DNA of 64,000 bases. Origin: Pseudoalteromonas sp. A601 (GTDB lineage Bacteria > Pseudomonadota > Gammaproteobacteria > Enterobacterales > Alteromonadaceae). The translations under genes were made by a program, and so were the position numbers. The notes under the pieces were generated by a model that was not told the DNA's origin, did no database searches, and saw only the letters and a list, made by a program, of their open reading frames with translations. The DNA is taken from positions 124,001-188,000 of the forward strand of contig NZ_MXQF01000003.1 in the NCBI RefSeq assembly GCF_002165575.1. The letters are read 5' to 3'. This document shows positions 9,580-19,225 of this stretch, piece after piece (positions within the stretch are counted from its first letter, which is position 1; every line of letters begins with the position of its first letter).

Positions 9580-10863
9580 ATGAGAGTATTACTATTTATT
9601 GGTTCATTATTATGGACTTCATTTGCAGTGGCAAACCAAACCACAGATTACTTTATTCCTAGTTACGGTAATAGTGCTACTAGCCATAGTATCTCAGTAA
9701 ATAAAAAACTGATTAGTGATGCGGGGATAACGCACTGGCAAGACTCAACAATACCCGTCAATCACTACTTTTACCTGTCAACAAAAGCCACCTTTAATTT
9801 AAAGTTGCGCGTAAAAGTTACAGGTGAACAAAGCCAGCTGAAAGTCGATTTCAATCAACAGAGTCAGTTAATTACGCTAACTAATCAACATTTTAAAGAT
9901 ATCGACCTTGGTGAGTTTATGCCAGAACAAATCGGATACCAACAATTGCAACTTAGGGGTATAGCTAAAACAGCAGACACCTTTGCTGATATTCAAGGGC
10001 TAATTATCACGCTAGATAAAGAGTCGCCAGCACCTTTATATGTAAAGGATGATATTTATTGGGGACGTCGCGGTCCATCTGTACATTTAAACTACCCAAT
10101 AAACGATACTTCAAAAAGCTATCAATGGTTTTACTCAGAACTCACGGTACCACAAGGGTATGATCCTCAAGGAGCCTATTTTATGGCCAATGGTTTTGCT
10201 GAGGGTTACTTTGGTATACAGGTTAACTCTGAAACCGAGCGCAGAGTTTTGTTTTCAGTTTGGAGTCCATTTCAAACGGATGATCCAACTGCGATACCAA
10301 ATAATATGCGTATTCAACTGCTAGCAAAGGGTAAAAATGTTTACACTGGTAAATTTGGTAATGAAGGCTCGGGTGGACAAAGTTATTTGATCTTTCCATG
10401 GCAAGCTGACCAAACGTATCGCTTTTTATTGAAAGTGAACCCAACTGAAAGCCTTAATAATAAAACCGACTATAGCGCATATTTTTATGATCCTATCACT
10501 GAAAAGTGGCTCTTCATCGCTGCTTTCAGGCGCCCTAATACCAATACATATATAGCAAGGCCACATAGTTTTTTAGAAAATTTTATCCCAGATGCGGGGC
10601 AATTCGAGCGTAAAGCGTTATACGGTAATCAGTGGCTCAGAGATACTGAAGGAAAATGGCATGCACTTACTAAAGCACGTTTTACCTATGATGCAACTGC
10701 CGCTAAACAATCTAGAATGGATTACCAAGGCGGCACTCACAATGGGCAATTTTACTTACGTAATACTGGATTCTTCACTGGTCCTACCAAATTGCAAAGC
10801 CAGTTTGAGCGCATGACAACCGCTGAACCTGATATTGATTTGAGTGCACTGCCAAAACACTAA
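9580..10863 (+). CDS. Secreted DUF5077/DUF3472 family protein
   Basis: I choose ATG at 9580, which gives a clean signal peptide (MRVLLFIGSLLWTSFAVA) and a GGAG site 6 bases upstream; a TTG at 9553 would extend into the terminator. The product is 427 residues. The first half resembles the beta-sandwich DUF5077 and the second half the DUF3472 family, with YFMANGFAEGYFGIQVNSE, RRVLFSVWSPFQTDDP and GGQSYLIFPWQ. DUF3472 proteins occur in polysaccharide-utilisation loci of marine bacteria, but no enzyme activity is established that I can name. Its placement suggests a role in binding or processing the GalNAc glycan. Its end overlaps the convergent regulator gene by 4 bases. Confidence 0.75.
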   Translation: MRVLLFIGSLLWTSFAVANQTTDYFIPSYGNSATSHSISVNKKLISDAGITHWQDSTIPVNHYFYLSTKATFNLKLRVKVTGEQSQLKVDFNQQSQLITLTNQHFKDIDLGEFMPEQIGYQQLQLRGIAKTADTFADIQGLIITLDKESPAPLYVKDDIYWGRRGPSVHLNYPINDTSKSYQWFYSELTVPQGYDPQGAYFMANGFAEGYFGIQVNSETERRVLFSVWSPFQTDDPTAIPNNMRIQLLAKGKNVYTGKFGNEGSGGQSYLIFPWQADQTYRFLLKVNPTESLNNKTDYSAYFYDPITEKWLFIAAFRRPNTNTYIARPHSFLENFIPDAGQFERKALYGNQWLRDTEGKWHALTKARFTYDATAAKQSRMDYQGGTHNGQFYLRNTGFFTGPTKLQSQFERMTTAEPDIDLSALPKH

Positions 10864-11582
10864 TCCATTTTATAACAGCGCTCTGGTCGGCCAATGCTAC
10901 CATAGCTTTGGTCGGCACTCACTTGTTCAGCTTCAAGTAAATATTCCAGATAACGCCTTGCTGTAGAACGACTCACTCCCACTAGATCACCCATTTGCTG
11001 AGCTGTGAAAGGTGTTTTTTTGTTCGCATTGAAAGCATCTATAATTTTTCGTAATGTGAGTTGATCAACCCCTTTGGGTAACCGAGCGGGTGCTTTACTT
11101 TGCTCGTTTGAGCCAAATAACGTATCGACCATAGACTGCGTTACCTCGTTAGCATCTGACAAACATTGATGACGTGCTTCGAAGCGCGCTAGAGCTTGAT
11201 CCAAGCGATTTAACATTAACGGTTTCACTAAAAAATCACATGCACCTAGTTGAATTGCCTTTTCAAGAGTTTCGACTTCTTTTGCAGCGGTCAGTAACAT
11301 CACATCACTTTTAATTGCCCGTGCACGTAATTCTGTTAATAAATCTAAACCATTACCATCCGGTAAGTGAATATCTAATAATATTAAATCAGGCTCTATC
11401 GCCTTTAACAGTGCATCCGCAGTAGCAAGGTTCGCTGCAATACCAACAACTTGATACTGCCCTTGACGTAACCCCTGCCTCGCCACTTGGTTTCCCGCTC
11501 CACCATTAGGTAACAGTAAGTATTGTGCCAATAATTGCGCAACTTCGATTTCATCTTCAATAATGATCACTGAATATGTCAT
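10860..11582 (-). CDS. CitB/DpiA/DcuR-type response regulator for the tricarboxylate transporter
   Basis: A 240-residue response regulator. The receiver domain has IIEDE at the start, the phospho-acceptor Asp in LILLDIHLPDGNGLDLL, LLTAAKE and the Lys in DFLVKPL. The C-terminal domain has a CitB-type helix-turn-helix (FTAQQMGDLVGVSRSTARRYLEYL). This subfamily works with CitA/DcuS kinases that sense C4 and C6 carboxylates. It is the last gene of the operon that begins with the porin at 17508 and lies 22 bases after the kinase gene. An odd GGAGNQ insertion follows residue 25 in the receiver domain. The likely target is the porin/tctCBA promoter. Confidence 0.85.
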   Translation of the reverse strand: MTYSVIIIEDEIEVAQLLAQYLLLPNGGAGNQVARQGLRQGQYQVVGIAANLATADALLKAIEPDLILLDIHLPDGNGLDLLTELRARAIKSDVMLLTAAKEVETLEKAIQLGACDFLVKPLMLNRLDQALARFEARHQCLSDANEVTQSMVDTLFGSNEQSKAPARLPKGVDQLTLRKIIDAFNANKKTPFTAQQMGDLVGVSRSTARRYLEYLLEAEQVSADQSYGSIGRPERCYKMD

Positions 11583-11604
11583 TTTACTATCACTCTTATA
11601 TTTT

Positions 11605-13227
11605 TCATTTTGGAATATAAACGCTTAGTCGAGCGCCTTTTAGGTCTGATTCACCAATTTCTAAACTACCACCGCATGAATCTAAATTGGTTTTAACTAA
11701 GTACAAACCTACGCCATGTTCAGCCCCGGATTTTGAGCTATATTGCGGAGTAAATATCACTTCATGATCACTACCTAAACCCATACCGCTGTCTTCAACA
11801 TCAAATAATAACGTTTTACTTGTTTCATCAACCGTAACGCGCACATGGGGTTTACGTAGCTCTGCAGCCCTAATTGCCGCATCAATCGCATTATCAATCA
11901 AGTTACCTAAAATTGACACTACTCGTTCAATCATGTCTTTATGGGTAATTTCACTCAGTAAGCTATCTGGGTTTAGCTCAAGAATTACATTTAGTTCTCG
12001 CGCTTTATGATATTTGCCAACCAATAGTCCTGCTAGTACAGGATCTTGAATACGCTCCAGCAAATGATGTATTTGCGCTTGTGAGCCTTGGCTTTCTTGA
12101 CCTATTAATTCAATTGCTTTATCGGTTTCACCCATTTGGATCAAAGCACCAATTAAATTAAGTTTATTTGAATAATCATGAGTTTGCACGCGTAATAATT
12201 CAGCAAACGCTTGAACTTTAGTGAGCTGTTGGCTCATATATTCAAGCTCATCAGCAGGGCGCAAAGTCAATAAAATACCATTATTTTGACCTTGTACTTG
12301 CAATGAAAAACGAGATAAAACAAGCCGTTTATCAGCCGCAAACAGCTCAAAGCCAACCATTTTACGGCGTTGATTACGTAATAAAAAGTCAGCATGTTCT
12401 GGCAGTAAATCACTGAGCAATAAATCTTGCTCAGTGTAAGCTGTCGGTTTATCTAAAATTTCGCACGCGCGCTGCGTTAATTTACGCACTCGGCCATCAG
12501 GATCAAGAGCTATAACACCACTGCGCATAGTGTTTAAAATTGCGTCTTGCTCTGAAAATAGCCTTGCGATTTCATCAGGCTGCAAACCAAAAATAGCATT
12601 ACGAACACGTTGGCCAATAAACACGGCGGCTAAAATACTCAGTACAACTAATAGCAGGCCCCAAGCGACTATTTCAACAATACGCGCCTGAATCAAAGGC
12701 TCTACTGACTGAACTAAAAAGCCAACCGAGACTAAACCAATAATATTTTGTTGTTCATCGTATACAGGTACTTTTCCTCGAATCGACTCTCCCAAACTAC
12801 CCTGCGCTAAAGATATATAGCGCTCTCCGCGCAACGCAGCTTGGCTATCACCACCGACCATAGGTTGGCCGAGTTTATTACGATCTGGGTGCGCAATTCG
12901 ATGGGCATTTTTATCACCAATAACAATAAAATCTGCGTCAGTAAGCTGACGCAGATTTTCTATTTTTTGATTGATTGCTACTAAATTGCTAGATTCTTGT
13001 AAAGCCAGAGCCACATCTTTACTGGATGCAATACTAGTAGCAACAGCTAATGCTTTATCGCCAATGTGATTGTGCAAGCTTTGCGCTGTAATTTGATACA
13101 CCAAACCGCCAAATAATATTGCTTGTAGTACGCATAATCCTGTCACCCAAATTATTAATCGCGTTTCTAAGCGCTTAGGTGTCTTAACCATGCTTTGCAA
13201 TGGATTTTGCTTTTTGGTGTACTTCAT
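11605..13227 (-). CDS. CitA/DcuS-type sensor histidine kinase
   Basis: A 540-residue membrane kinase. One transmembrane segment is near residues 26-50, followed by a periplasmic sCache-type sensor (about residues 52-180) and a second membrane segment near 185-205. A cytoplasmic PAS domain covers about 222-330. The phospho-acceptor is in LRVQTHDYSNKLNLIGALI, the H-D-x-x-N-K arrangement of the CitA/DcuS family. The ATPase motifs are LGNLIDNAIDAA, VEDSGMGLG and HGVGLYLVK. It is 15 bases downstream of tctA in the same operon. The ligand is probably the carboxylate that the Tct transporter imports. Confidence 0.87.
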   Translation of the reverse strand: MKYTKKQNPLQSMVKTPKRLETRLIIWVTGLCVLQAILFGGLVYQITAQSLHNHIGDKALAVATSIASSKDVALALQESSNLVAINQKIENLRQLTDADFIVIGDKNAHRIAHPDRNKLGQPMVGGDSQAALRGERYISLAQGSLGESIRGKVPVYDEQQNIIGLVSVGFLVQSVEPLIQARIVEIVAWGLLLVVLSILAAVFIGQRVRNAIFGLQPDEIARLFSEQDAILNTMRSGVIALDPDGRVRKLTQRACEILDKPTAYTEQDLLLSDLLPEHADFLLRNQRRKMVGFELFAADKRLVLSRFSLQVQGQNNGILLTLRPADELEYMSQQLTKVQAFAELLRVQTHDYSNKLNLIGALIQMGETDKAIELIGQESQGSQAQIHHLLERIQDPVLAGLLVGKYHKARELNVILELNPDSLLSEITHKDMIERVVSILGNLIDNAIDAAIRAAELRKPHVRVTVDETSKTLLFDVEDSGMGLGSDHEVIFTPQYSSKSGAEHGVGLYLVKTNLDSCGGSLEIGESDLKGARLSVYIPK

Positions 13228-13242
13228 ACTTAACCTTAATTA

Positions 13243-14784
13243 TTAGGTATGCTCTTGATTCGCTTTTAGTGCGGCTTTATCTACACGGCGTTGAGTTATA
13301 AAGTCTTTTAGTGGGAATAACAATACCAAGATTGAGATGATAAAAATACTCAACGTCAGTGGGCGCTCCCATAAAAAGCTTAGTGAACCATCTGATAGCA
13401 TCATCGAACGACGGAAGTTGCGCTCAATCATATCACCTAAAATAAAGCCTAGTAGTAAAGGAGCCATTGGGAAAGCTAGAATCCTTAACACCAAAGCCAC
13501 CAGCGCAAAACCAACCATCATAAACAAGTCAAATGTATTAAAAGAGACTAAATAAACCCCAATTAAGCTAAAGAATAAGATCATGATAGTGAGCACTGAT
13601 TTAGGCATCGCCAGTACTTTTGCAAAGTAAGGGATCAGTGGCAAGTTTAAGATAAGTAGCACAATGTTACCAAAGTACATACTAACAATAACAGCCCAAA
13701 ATACGCTTGGATTTTCTTCCATCAACATTGGGCCTGGCTGAATGCCGTAGGCAATTAATGCCCCTAACATAATTGCAGTAGTCCCAGAGCCTGGAATACC
13801 TAATGTTAATAATGGGACAAAAGAGCCTGTGCAAGCTGCATTGTTAGCTGACTCTGGCGCAGCTAAACCACGCAATGAACCTTTGCCAAATTTATCTTTT
13901 AATGCTTTTGGGGCTAAGTTTCGCTCGGTTGCATACGCCATAAAGCTCGCAATTGTCGCCCCAGCGCCAGGGAGTACACCAACAATAAAACCAAGGAGAG
14001 AAGATCGGCCAACGGTCGGTGCCATCTCTTTTACTTCCGCTTTACTCAGTTTTGTAGAGCCAATCTGCGGTGTATCAGAATCATTAATACTCTTCACTTC
14101 TTTTTTCTCAGGGCGAACAACATTAATCAATGCCTCAGCGAGTGCAAACGTTGCCATTGCGACTAATAAAAAGCTAATACCATCGAGTAAATCTGCTTGA
14201 CCAAAGGTAAAACGCTCTGTGCCAGACGATGGATCAATACCCACTGTTGCAAGCATTAAACCAAATACAGTCATCATCATGGCTTTTAAAAATTGCCCTT
14301 TATTAGAAAATGCAGCAATCGCAGTCAAACCTAAAAACATCAATACAACGTAATCCGGTGACTGAAAGCTTAACGATACTTTTGCTAACAGCGGCGCTGC
14401 AACCATGAGTAAAATTGCGCCTATTGTGCCACCTATAAAGGAAGAATAAGCAGCGATAGCCAATGCTTTACCAGCATGCCCTTGCTTAGCTAATGGGTAG
14501 CCATCAAAAGAGGAGGCTACCGTGCCTGCAACACCTGGTGCATTGATTAATATTGATGATGTTGAGCCACCAAAAATAGCACCGTAGTAAACCCCAGCCA
14601 TTAAGATCATGCCTGAGTCGGCGCCGATACTATAAGTAATTGGGATCATTAACGCGATAGCAGTAATAGGACCAAGGCCTGGTAGCATGCCGATAAAGGT
14701 ACCAACAAAGCAACCGACAATAACGTACAACAAATTATTCCAGTCGAGCACGGTCGACAAACCTAGCATAATTCCATCAAACAT
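13243..14784 (-). CDS. tctA: Tripartite tricarboxylate transporter, large membrane subunit TctA
   Basis: A 513-residue, highly hydrophobic protein of the TctA family with roughly a dozen membrane segments. Family signatures are GCFVGTFIGMLPGLGPITAIALMIP near the N-terminus, YYGAIFGGSTSSILINAPG, and the second-half repeat GFIVGVLPGAGATIASF with GAPE-like AAPESANNA. It forms the channel of a TTT importer driven by an ion gradient, with TctB as small subunit and TctC as binding protein. It starts 3 bases after tctB ends. The substrate could be citrate or another di- or tricarboxylate. Confidence 0.92.
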   Translation of the reverse strand: MFDGIMLGLSTVLDWNNLLYVIVGCFVGTFIGMLPGLGPITAIALMIPITYSIGADSGMILMAGVYYGAIFGGSTSSILINAPGVAGTVASSFDGYPLAKQGHAGKALAIAAYSSFIGGTIGAILLMVAAPLLAKVSLSFQSPDYVVLMFLGLTAIAAFSNKGQFLKAMMMTVFGLMLATVGIDPSSGTERFTFGQADLLDGISFLLVAMATFALAEALINVVRPEKKEVKSINDSDTPQIGSTKLSKAEVKEMAPTVGRSSLLGFIVGVLPGAGATIASFMAYATERNLAPKALKDKFGKGSLRGLAAPESANNAACTGSFVPLLTLGIPGSGTTAIMLGALIAYGIQPGPMLMEENPSVFWAVIVSMYFGNIVLLILNLPLIPYFAKVLAMPKSVLTIMILFFSLIGVYLVSFNTFDLFMMVGFALVALVLRILAFPMAPLLLGFILGDMIERNFRRSMMLSDGSLSFLWERPLTLSIFIISILVLLFPLKDFITQRRVDKAALKANQEHT

Positions 14785-14787
14785 AAC

Positions 14788-15261
14788 TTAACTCCACAGA
14801 TCACCAGGAACCAAATAAATACCGAGCACTTGGGTCATTAAAAACCAAAAAACCACGGCAACAGGAATAGATGCAAACAATAAAATCTTTTTACGTCGTT
14901 CACCCATCACAAAAAAACCAACTAATAAAAAAGCACTCGTAGAAATTAAGAAACCAATTGGCTCTAATGCCGCACTATATAAAACCATCAGCACTAGCAA
15001 GGCGAAAGTGCGAAGCACATCATCCTTCTCTAAGCGCTGTGCTAACTCAGCGGTTTGCTCTTTAGGTTTTAATAAAGTCGCCCCAATCGATAGCAGGCAG
15101 ACGACAATGCCAAAAGCAGCGTAAACCTTGGGCAAGGTTGCCGAGGTCACCGTCTCATATTCTTCAAAAGGAAGAAGCGGAATTTGCCATGCAACAATGG
15201 CGTATAAGGTAAATAGCGCCAAGAATAAACTTGGCCCTAGTAATTCACGGTTTAACATCAT
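14788..15261 (-). CDS. tctB: Tripartite tricarboxylate transporter, small membrane subunit TctB
   Basis: A 157-residue protein with four predicted membrane helices: residues near 11-29, 45-65, 85-110 and 120-150. Length and topology match TctB, and the gene sits between tctC and tctA as in other TTT operons. Sequence conservation in this subunit is low, so the call depends strongly on context. Confidence 0.88.
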   Translation of the reverse strand: MMLNRELLGPSLFLALFTLYAIVAWQIPLLPFEEYETVTSATLPKVYAAFGIVVCLLSIGATLLKPKEQTAELAQRLEKDDVLRTFALLVLMVLYSAALEPIGFLISTSAFLLVGFFVMGERRKKILLFASIPVAVVFWFLMTQVLGIYLVPGDLWS

Positions 15262-15270
15262 TAGCCCCGA

Positions 15271-16254
15271 TTAACGTAATGTACGAATAAAGCCGAGTTC
15301 TTCCATAACGACTTTAAGCTGTGCTTCTTGCTGCTCAAGTGACTTTATAAATTGATCTTTCTCTTGAAACAGGTTTAACCACCCATTACGAGCTCGTACG
15401 GCTTCCCATTCAGGGGTAGTTTGTAGCTTGCGTAATTTTTCGGTGTACTGCGCTAGTTTCTCTGCGGGTAAATTAGGGGCTGCAAAAAAGCCACGCCAGT
15501 TAACAAATTCCATGTCGTAGCCCAATGACTTAAGTGTTGGGATTTGTGGATAATCAGGGAGCGTTTTCCCTGAAGTCACTGCCAAAATACGAGCTTGACC
15601 ACCATTAGCCACTTCTAGTGCCTCACTCAAGCCTGTAGAGAGCAAGTTAACTTCGCCTGATAATAGCCCCGCTTTGGCTTTGCCACCTGCATCGTAAGGA
15701 ATATAGCGTAAACGTCGCCCGTCAAGGCCTGCTGACTTAACCGCTTGAGCTGCAACTAAATGATCCATACTGCCACGAGCCGAACCACCCGCAACTTTTA
15801 CCGAGCCTGGGTCTTTTTTCATTGCAGCAATCACATCCTGCCACGTTTTGTAAGGTGAGTCGTTTCGCACAACAAACGCACCATAATCGGCGATCATGCT
15901 GGCAACTGGTGTTAAATCTCGATAACTGTAAGGAATTTTCCCTGATAATGCGCGCAACACGATGGGTGTTGAGTTAACCATAAGGATATCGCCTTTTTTA
16001 GTGCCTGACTCAATCAAATAAGCTATCGCACGACCACCGCCGCCACCTGACATATTTTGAAAAGACGCATTATCTTCAATGCCAGCTTTGACCAAGCCTT
16101 CGCCAACACCACGTGCCGTCGTGTCCCAACCGCCCCCAGGGCCACCTGGCACTAAAAAGTGAATATCTGCCATCGCAAATGGGCTGCTTAGTACCAGCGA
16201 AGCTGCCAGCACTGTAGTTTTAAATGATTTAAACGTTTTTGTAAGTAACTTCAT
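15271..16254 (-). CDS. tctC: Tripartite tricarboxylate transporter, periplasmic binding protein TctC
   Basis: A 327-residue solute-binding protein with a signal peptide (about 29 residues, ending SSPFAMA). The mature start, IHFLVPGGPGGGWDTTARGV, is the TctC/Bug-family ligand-binding loop. Later family segments are GGGGGRAIAYL, VNSTPIVLRA and RNDSPYKTW. Bug/TctC proteins deliver organic acids to TctAB. It lies between the porin and tctB with spacers of 12 and 9 bases. Confidence 0.92.
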   Translation of the reverse strand: MKLLTKTFKSFKTTVLAASLVLSSPFAMADIHFLVPGGPGGGWDTTARGVGEGLVKAGIEDNASFQNMSGGGGGRAIAYLIESGTKKGDILMVNSTPIVLRALSGKIPYSYRDLTPVASMIADYGAFVVRNDSPYKTWQDVIAAMKKDPGSVKVAGGSARGSMDHLVAAQAVKSAGLDGRRLRYIPYDAGGKAKAGLLSGEVNLLSTGLSEALEVANGGQARILAVTSGKTLPDYPQIPTLKSLGYDMEFVNWRGFFAAPNLPAEKLAQYTEKLRKLQTTPEWEAVRARNGWLNLFQEKDQFIKSLEQQEAQLKVVMEELGFIRTLR

Positions 16255-16266
16255 GTTTTATGCCCC

Positions 16267-17508
16267 TTAAAATAAGTACTGAATACGCGCAGCTAAGCCT
16301 AAGCCATCATCTTCATCGCCAACTAATGTCGTCGTACCTGGGCCTTCTACATCGCTGTATACAAGGTTACCCATAAACTTAATATTACTACTCAAATAAT
16401 ATGATGTACCCACTGTATAAGTAGTCACTTCAGTACCCTGTGTACTACTTGTTGCATCCATTTTTGAAATACGGCCTACAAGCTCCCAAGTATCTTTAAT
16501 ACCCTTCGGTTGAACAAATAATGCGGAGCCTGCTTTATATTGACGCTGCTCACCACCTAAGAAATAGCTTGCAGAAACATGAAAGCCATCAAAACGCTCA
16601 CCATCAAGAGGATTAGCACTATCCAAGGCATCTAGATAACGGCTTGCATACTCAGCTTCAAGAGTGAAAGAGTCAGCTTGATAAGCAAACTCAAGACCAC
16701 TTTGCGACATACTATTAAGAGCGACCGTACTGCCACCTACCGCATAATCAAGTAAGCGAACATTGGTTTCACGAATTTCGCCACGAGCAAAACGAGGGCT
16801 TAGCTCATTCCCACCCATATCACGATACGAGTGCCAAGCGCCTAAGTGGATAACATCGCCAGGCGCAGCACTTGACCATGTAGCACGGCCTGTAAATGCC
16901 AGTGTTAGTTGGTCATCTTCATCATGACCTGATGCACCAAAGGCATCATTTTTATAAACACCAACGGCATAACGCAGTCCGGTATCTTTAAAGTATTGAT
17001 ATGCAGATGCACCCCAACGGAAAAACGGTGAGAAAGTATTTGCTAACGTACTACGTTCAATCGTATTTATATGTTTAGAACTGGTTAAAGCATTAAGCGA
17101 CATATCTTCACGAATTTTACCAGCTTTAATTTTGAGGCCGTTATCAAACGCATAACGGACACGAGCCAATACGATTTCTGCAGTCCCCTCACCAAATTCA
17201 AGGAGTAATTTGTGATCCCAATTACCGTGTTCACTTTCTACATAAGTACGAATACGACGCGGGAAAAAATCACTTCCTGCATCCCCATCATTATTGGCGT
17301 TATATGCGCCGTTAAAATAGTTGTAATCAAGCTGAACGCGACCACCAAATTCAAGGTCAAAGGCTTTATTACCTTTTAATGAATCAACCTCTTTTTGTAG
17401 TGCATCTAGTTGCTGTTGTAGTTGTTGAGTATCGCTATCAGCAAAAGCTGAGCCGCTAGCCAAGGCTGCTGCAGTTGCCAAAGCGAGCTGTGTGTTACTT
17501 GCTTTCAT
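16267..17508 (-). CDS. OprO/OprP-family porin of the tricarboxylate uptake operon
   Basis: The start at 17508 gives a signal peptide (MKASNTQLALATAAALASGSAFA) and has a GGAG site; an upstream in-frame start at 17583 would add 25 non-signal residues and is not preferred. The 413-residue product begins with a coiled-coil trimerisation stretch (DTQQLQQQLDALQKEVDSL), then beta strands such as FGGRVQLDYNYF and ends with RIQYLF, a C-terminal Phe outer-membrane signature. The family forms trimeric anion-selective porins. As the first gene of the tct operon it probably admits the carboxylate substrate to the periplasm. Confidence 0.83.
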   Translation of the reverse strand: MKASNTQLALATAAALASGSAFADSDTQQLQQQLDALQKEVDSLKGNKAFDLEFGGRVQLDYNYFNGAYNANNDGDAGSDFFPRRIRTYVESEHGNWDHKLLLEFGEGTAEIVLARVRYAFDNGLKIKAGKIREDMSLNALTSSKHINTIERSTLANTFSPFFRWGASAYQYFKDTGLRYAVGVYKNDAFGASGHDEDDQLTLAFTGRATWSSAAPGDVIHLGAWHSYRDMGGNELSPRFARGEIRETNVRLLDYAVGGSTVALNSMSQSGLEFAYQADSFTLEAEYASRYLDALDSANPLDGERFDGFHVSASYFLGGEQRQYKAGSALFVQPKGIKDTWELVGRISKMDATSSTQGTEVTTYTVGTSYYLSSNIKFMGNLVYSDVEGPGTTTLVGDEDDGLGLAARIQYLF

Positions 17509-17760
17509 TATTTTCTCCACACCTGTGTATGATTTTGTTGTCGTTAGATGAGCGACTGCACACTGCCATCTGTCTTCGAGCATAGTGTTAACGTGAAATT
17601 AACGAAATATTTAGAAGTTAAGCTGCATTGATCGATCTAAAAACGATTAAAATCATAAAGTGCATGAGCTTTATGAGCACAATAAATTAACGCGCAGAGT
17701 TTAATGGTAAGGGGTTGATTTGTTATTTGGTTATACAGGTGGGTTCAAAGTGATAGAGGA

Positions 17761-17788
17761 GCATGTTTTATACATATATAAAACATGC
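17761..17788. repeat. Perfect 12-bp inverted repeat upstream of the porin operon
   Basis: GCATGTTTTATA and TATAAAACATGC are exact reverse complements separated by CATA. The element is in the 330-base spacer between the scoB stop and the porin start, both genes running leftwards. No T-run follows on either strand, so a standard intrinsic terminator is unlikely. It may be an operator or an RNA hairpin at the scoB 3' end. Confidence 0.55.
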
Positions 17789-17839
17789 AACAGTACTTTT
17801 TACATAGAAGGTAATTTCGGTAAGTGTCTGCCTATATTA

Positions 17840-18499
17840 TTAATCGACATTCATGGTTTTTACACGCTCGCTAACAACAAGCTTACCTGCCGTTTTAGCT
17901 TTTATTTCTTCAATTGACACACCCGGTGCGCACTCTAAAAGGTGAAATGCACCATCTTTAATTTCTAACAGAGCCAAATCGGTGATCACTTTATTAATAC
18001 ACCCCACACCTGTTAGCGGTAAACTACATTCTGGGAGCAGCTTTGATTCGCCATGTTTGTTTGCATGGGTCATGGTGCAAATAATATTTTTAGCCCCTGC
18101 GACTAAATCCATTGCACCGCCCATGCCTTTGACTAGCTTATTAGGGATCATCCAGCTGGCAATATTGCCGTTTTGATCGACTTCAAACGCACCGAGTACC
18201 GTCAAGTCCACATGACCACCACGGATCATGGCAAAACTCTCTGCGGAGTTAAAAATGGCAGCACCTTTCGCCGCTGTGACAGTTTCTTTTCCTGCGTTAA
18301 TCATATCTGCATCGACCTCAAGTTCGCAGGGGTATGGACCCATACCTAGCAAGCCATTTTCCGATTGCAACATCACCTCAATGTCCTCAGAGACATAATT
18401 CGCCACTAGTGTAGGTATTCCAATTCCTAAATTAACGTAGTAGCCATCTTGTAATTCCATCGCTACGCGTTTTGCTATTTGCTCTCGTGTTAACGCCAT
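17840..18499 (-). CDS. scoB: 3-oxoacid CoA-transferase subunit B
   Basis: A 219-residue CoA-transferase beta subunit. It carries GYYVNLGIGIPTLVANYV and the catalytic-Glu motif SENGLLGMGPYP near residue 86, then the glycine-rich GAKNIICTMTHANK and TGVGCINKVITDL segments. With subunit A it transfers CoA from succinyl-CoA or acetyl-CoA to acetoacetate in the cytoplasm. It is the last gene of a five-gene operon and starts 10 bases after scoA. AtoA (short-chain acyl donor) is a close alternative. The dehydrogenase upstream supports acetoacetate as substrate. Confidence 0.88.
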   Translation of the reverse strand: MALTREQIAKRVAMELQDGYYVNLGIGIPTLVANYVSEDIEVMLQSENGLLGMGPYPCELEVDADMINAGKETVTAAKGAAIFNSAESFAMIRGGHVDLTVLGAFEVDQNGNIASWMIPNKLVKGMGGAMDLVAGAKNIICTMTHANKHGESKLLPECSLPLTGVGCINKVITDLALLEIKDGAFHLLECAPGVSIEEIKAKTAGKLVVSERVKTMNVD

Positions 18500-18509
18500 T
18501 ATTTACTCC

Positions 18510-19217
18510 TTAAAGCTTTGCCGCTTGCGTAGTGACTTTTTCGATGCGCTTTTCAAACTCGCCTTTTATTACTCTATCGATATAGATACCTGGGGTATGA
18601 ATTTGACTGGGTTCAAGCTCACCAGATTCTACGATTTCTTCAACTTCTAGTACGGTTATTTTCCCTGCGGTGGCGGCCATGGGGTTAAAGTTCATCGCCG
18701 TATGGCGGTAAATGCAATTACCGTAGCGGTCAGCCTTCCACGCTTTAACAATGGCAAAATCTCCAGTAATACTCGGCTCTAGTAAATAATCACGGCCATT
18801 AATGTTTCGGGTTTCTTTGCCCTCAGCCACAGGGGTACCCACTCCAGTTGCGGTATAAAAGGCTGGTATGCCCGCACCACCAGCACGCATTTTTTCAGCT
18901 AAGGTGCCTTGTGGAGTTAGCTCTACTTCAAGCTCGCCACTGAGTAATTGTTGCTCGAATAGTGCGTTTTCACCCACATAAGAAGCTACCATTTTGCTAA
19001 TTTGTTTATCTTCAAGCAGCACCCCAAGGCCAAAGCCATCAACCCCGCAGTTATTTGATACGACGGTTAAATCTCGCGTGCCTTGGCGTTTAATTTGCGC
19101 AATAAGCCCTTCAGGAATCCCACATAAACCAAAACCCCCAGCAATCACTGTCATGCCATCTTTAAGACCTGCCATAGCCTCATTGTAATTGGCTACTACT
19201 TTATCAAAACCTGCCAT
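18510..19217 (-). CDS. scoA: 3-oxoacid CoA-transferase subunit A
   Basis: I take ATG at 19217 ([15 protein letters not shown]), 8 bases after the bdhA stop, with a GGGGGT ribosome site. The longer frame from 19241 would overlap bdhA and has no family support. The 235-residue product has [19 protein letters not shown], the CoA-binding loop of the family, followed by [16 protein letters not shown] and a [15 protein letters not shown] segment. It pairs with the adjacent subunit B to activate acetoacetate. Confidence 0.88.
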   Translation of the reverse strand: MAGFDKVVANYNEAMAGLKDGMTVIAGGFGLCGIPEGLIAQIKRQGTRDLTVVSNNCGVDGFGLGVLLEDKQISKMVASYVGENALFEQQLLSGELEVELTPQGTLAEKMRAGGAGIPAFYTATGVGTPVAEGKETRNINGRDYLLEPSITGDFAIVKAWKADRYGNCIYRHTAMNFNPMAATAGKITVLEVEEIVESGELEPSQIHTPGIYIDRVIKGEFEKRIEKVTTQAAKL

Positions 19218-19225
19218 AATACCCC

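Noticed and set aside
13829-14200. 123-codon plus-strand frame opposite tctA
   Set aside because: It is the reverse of a strongly conserved TctA region and has no independent family features.
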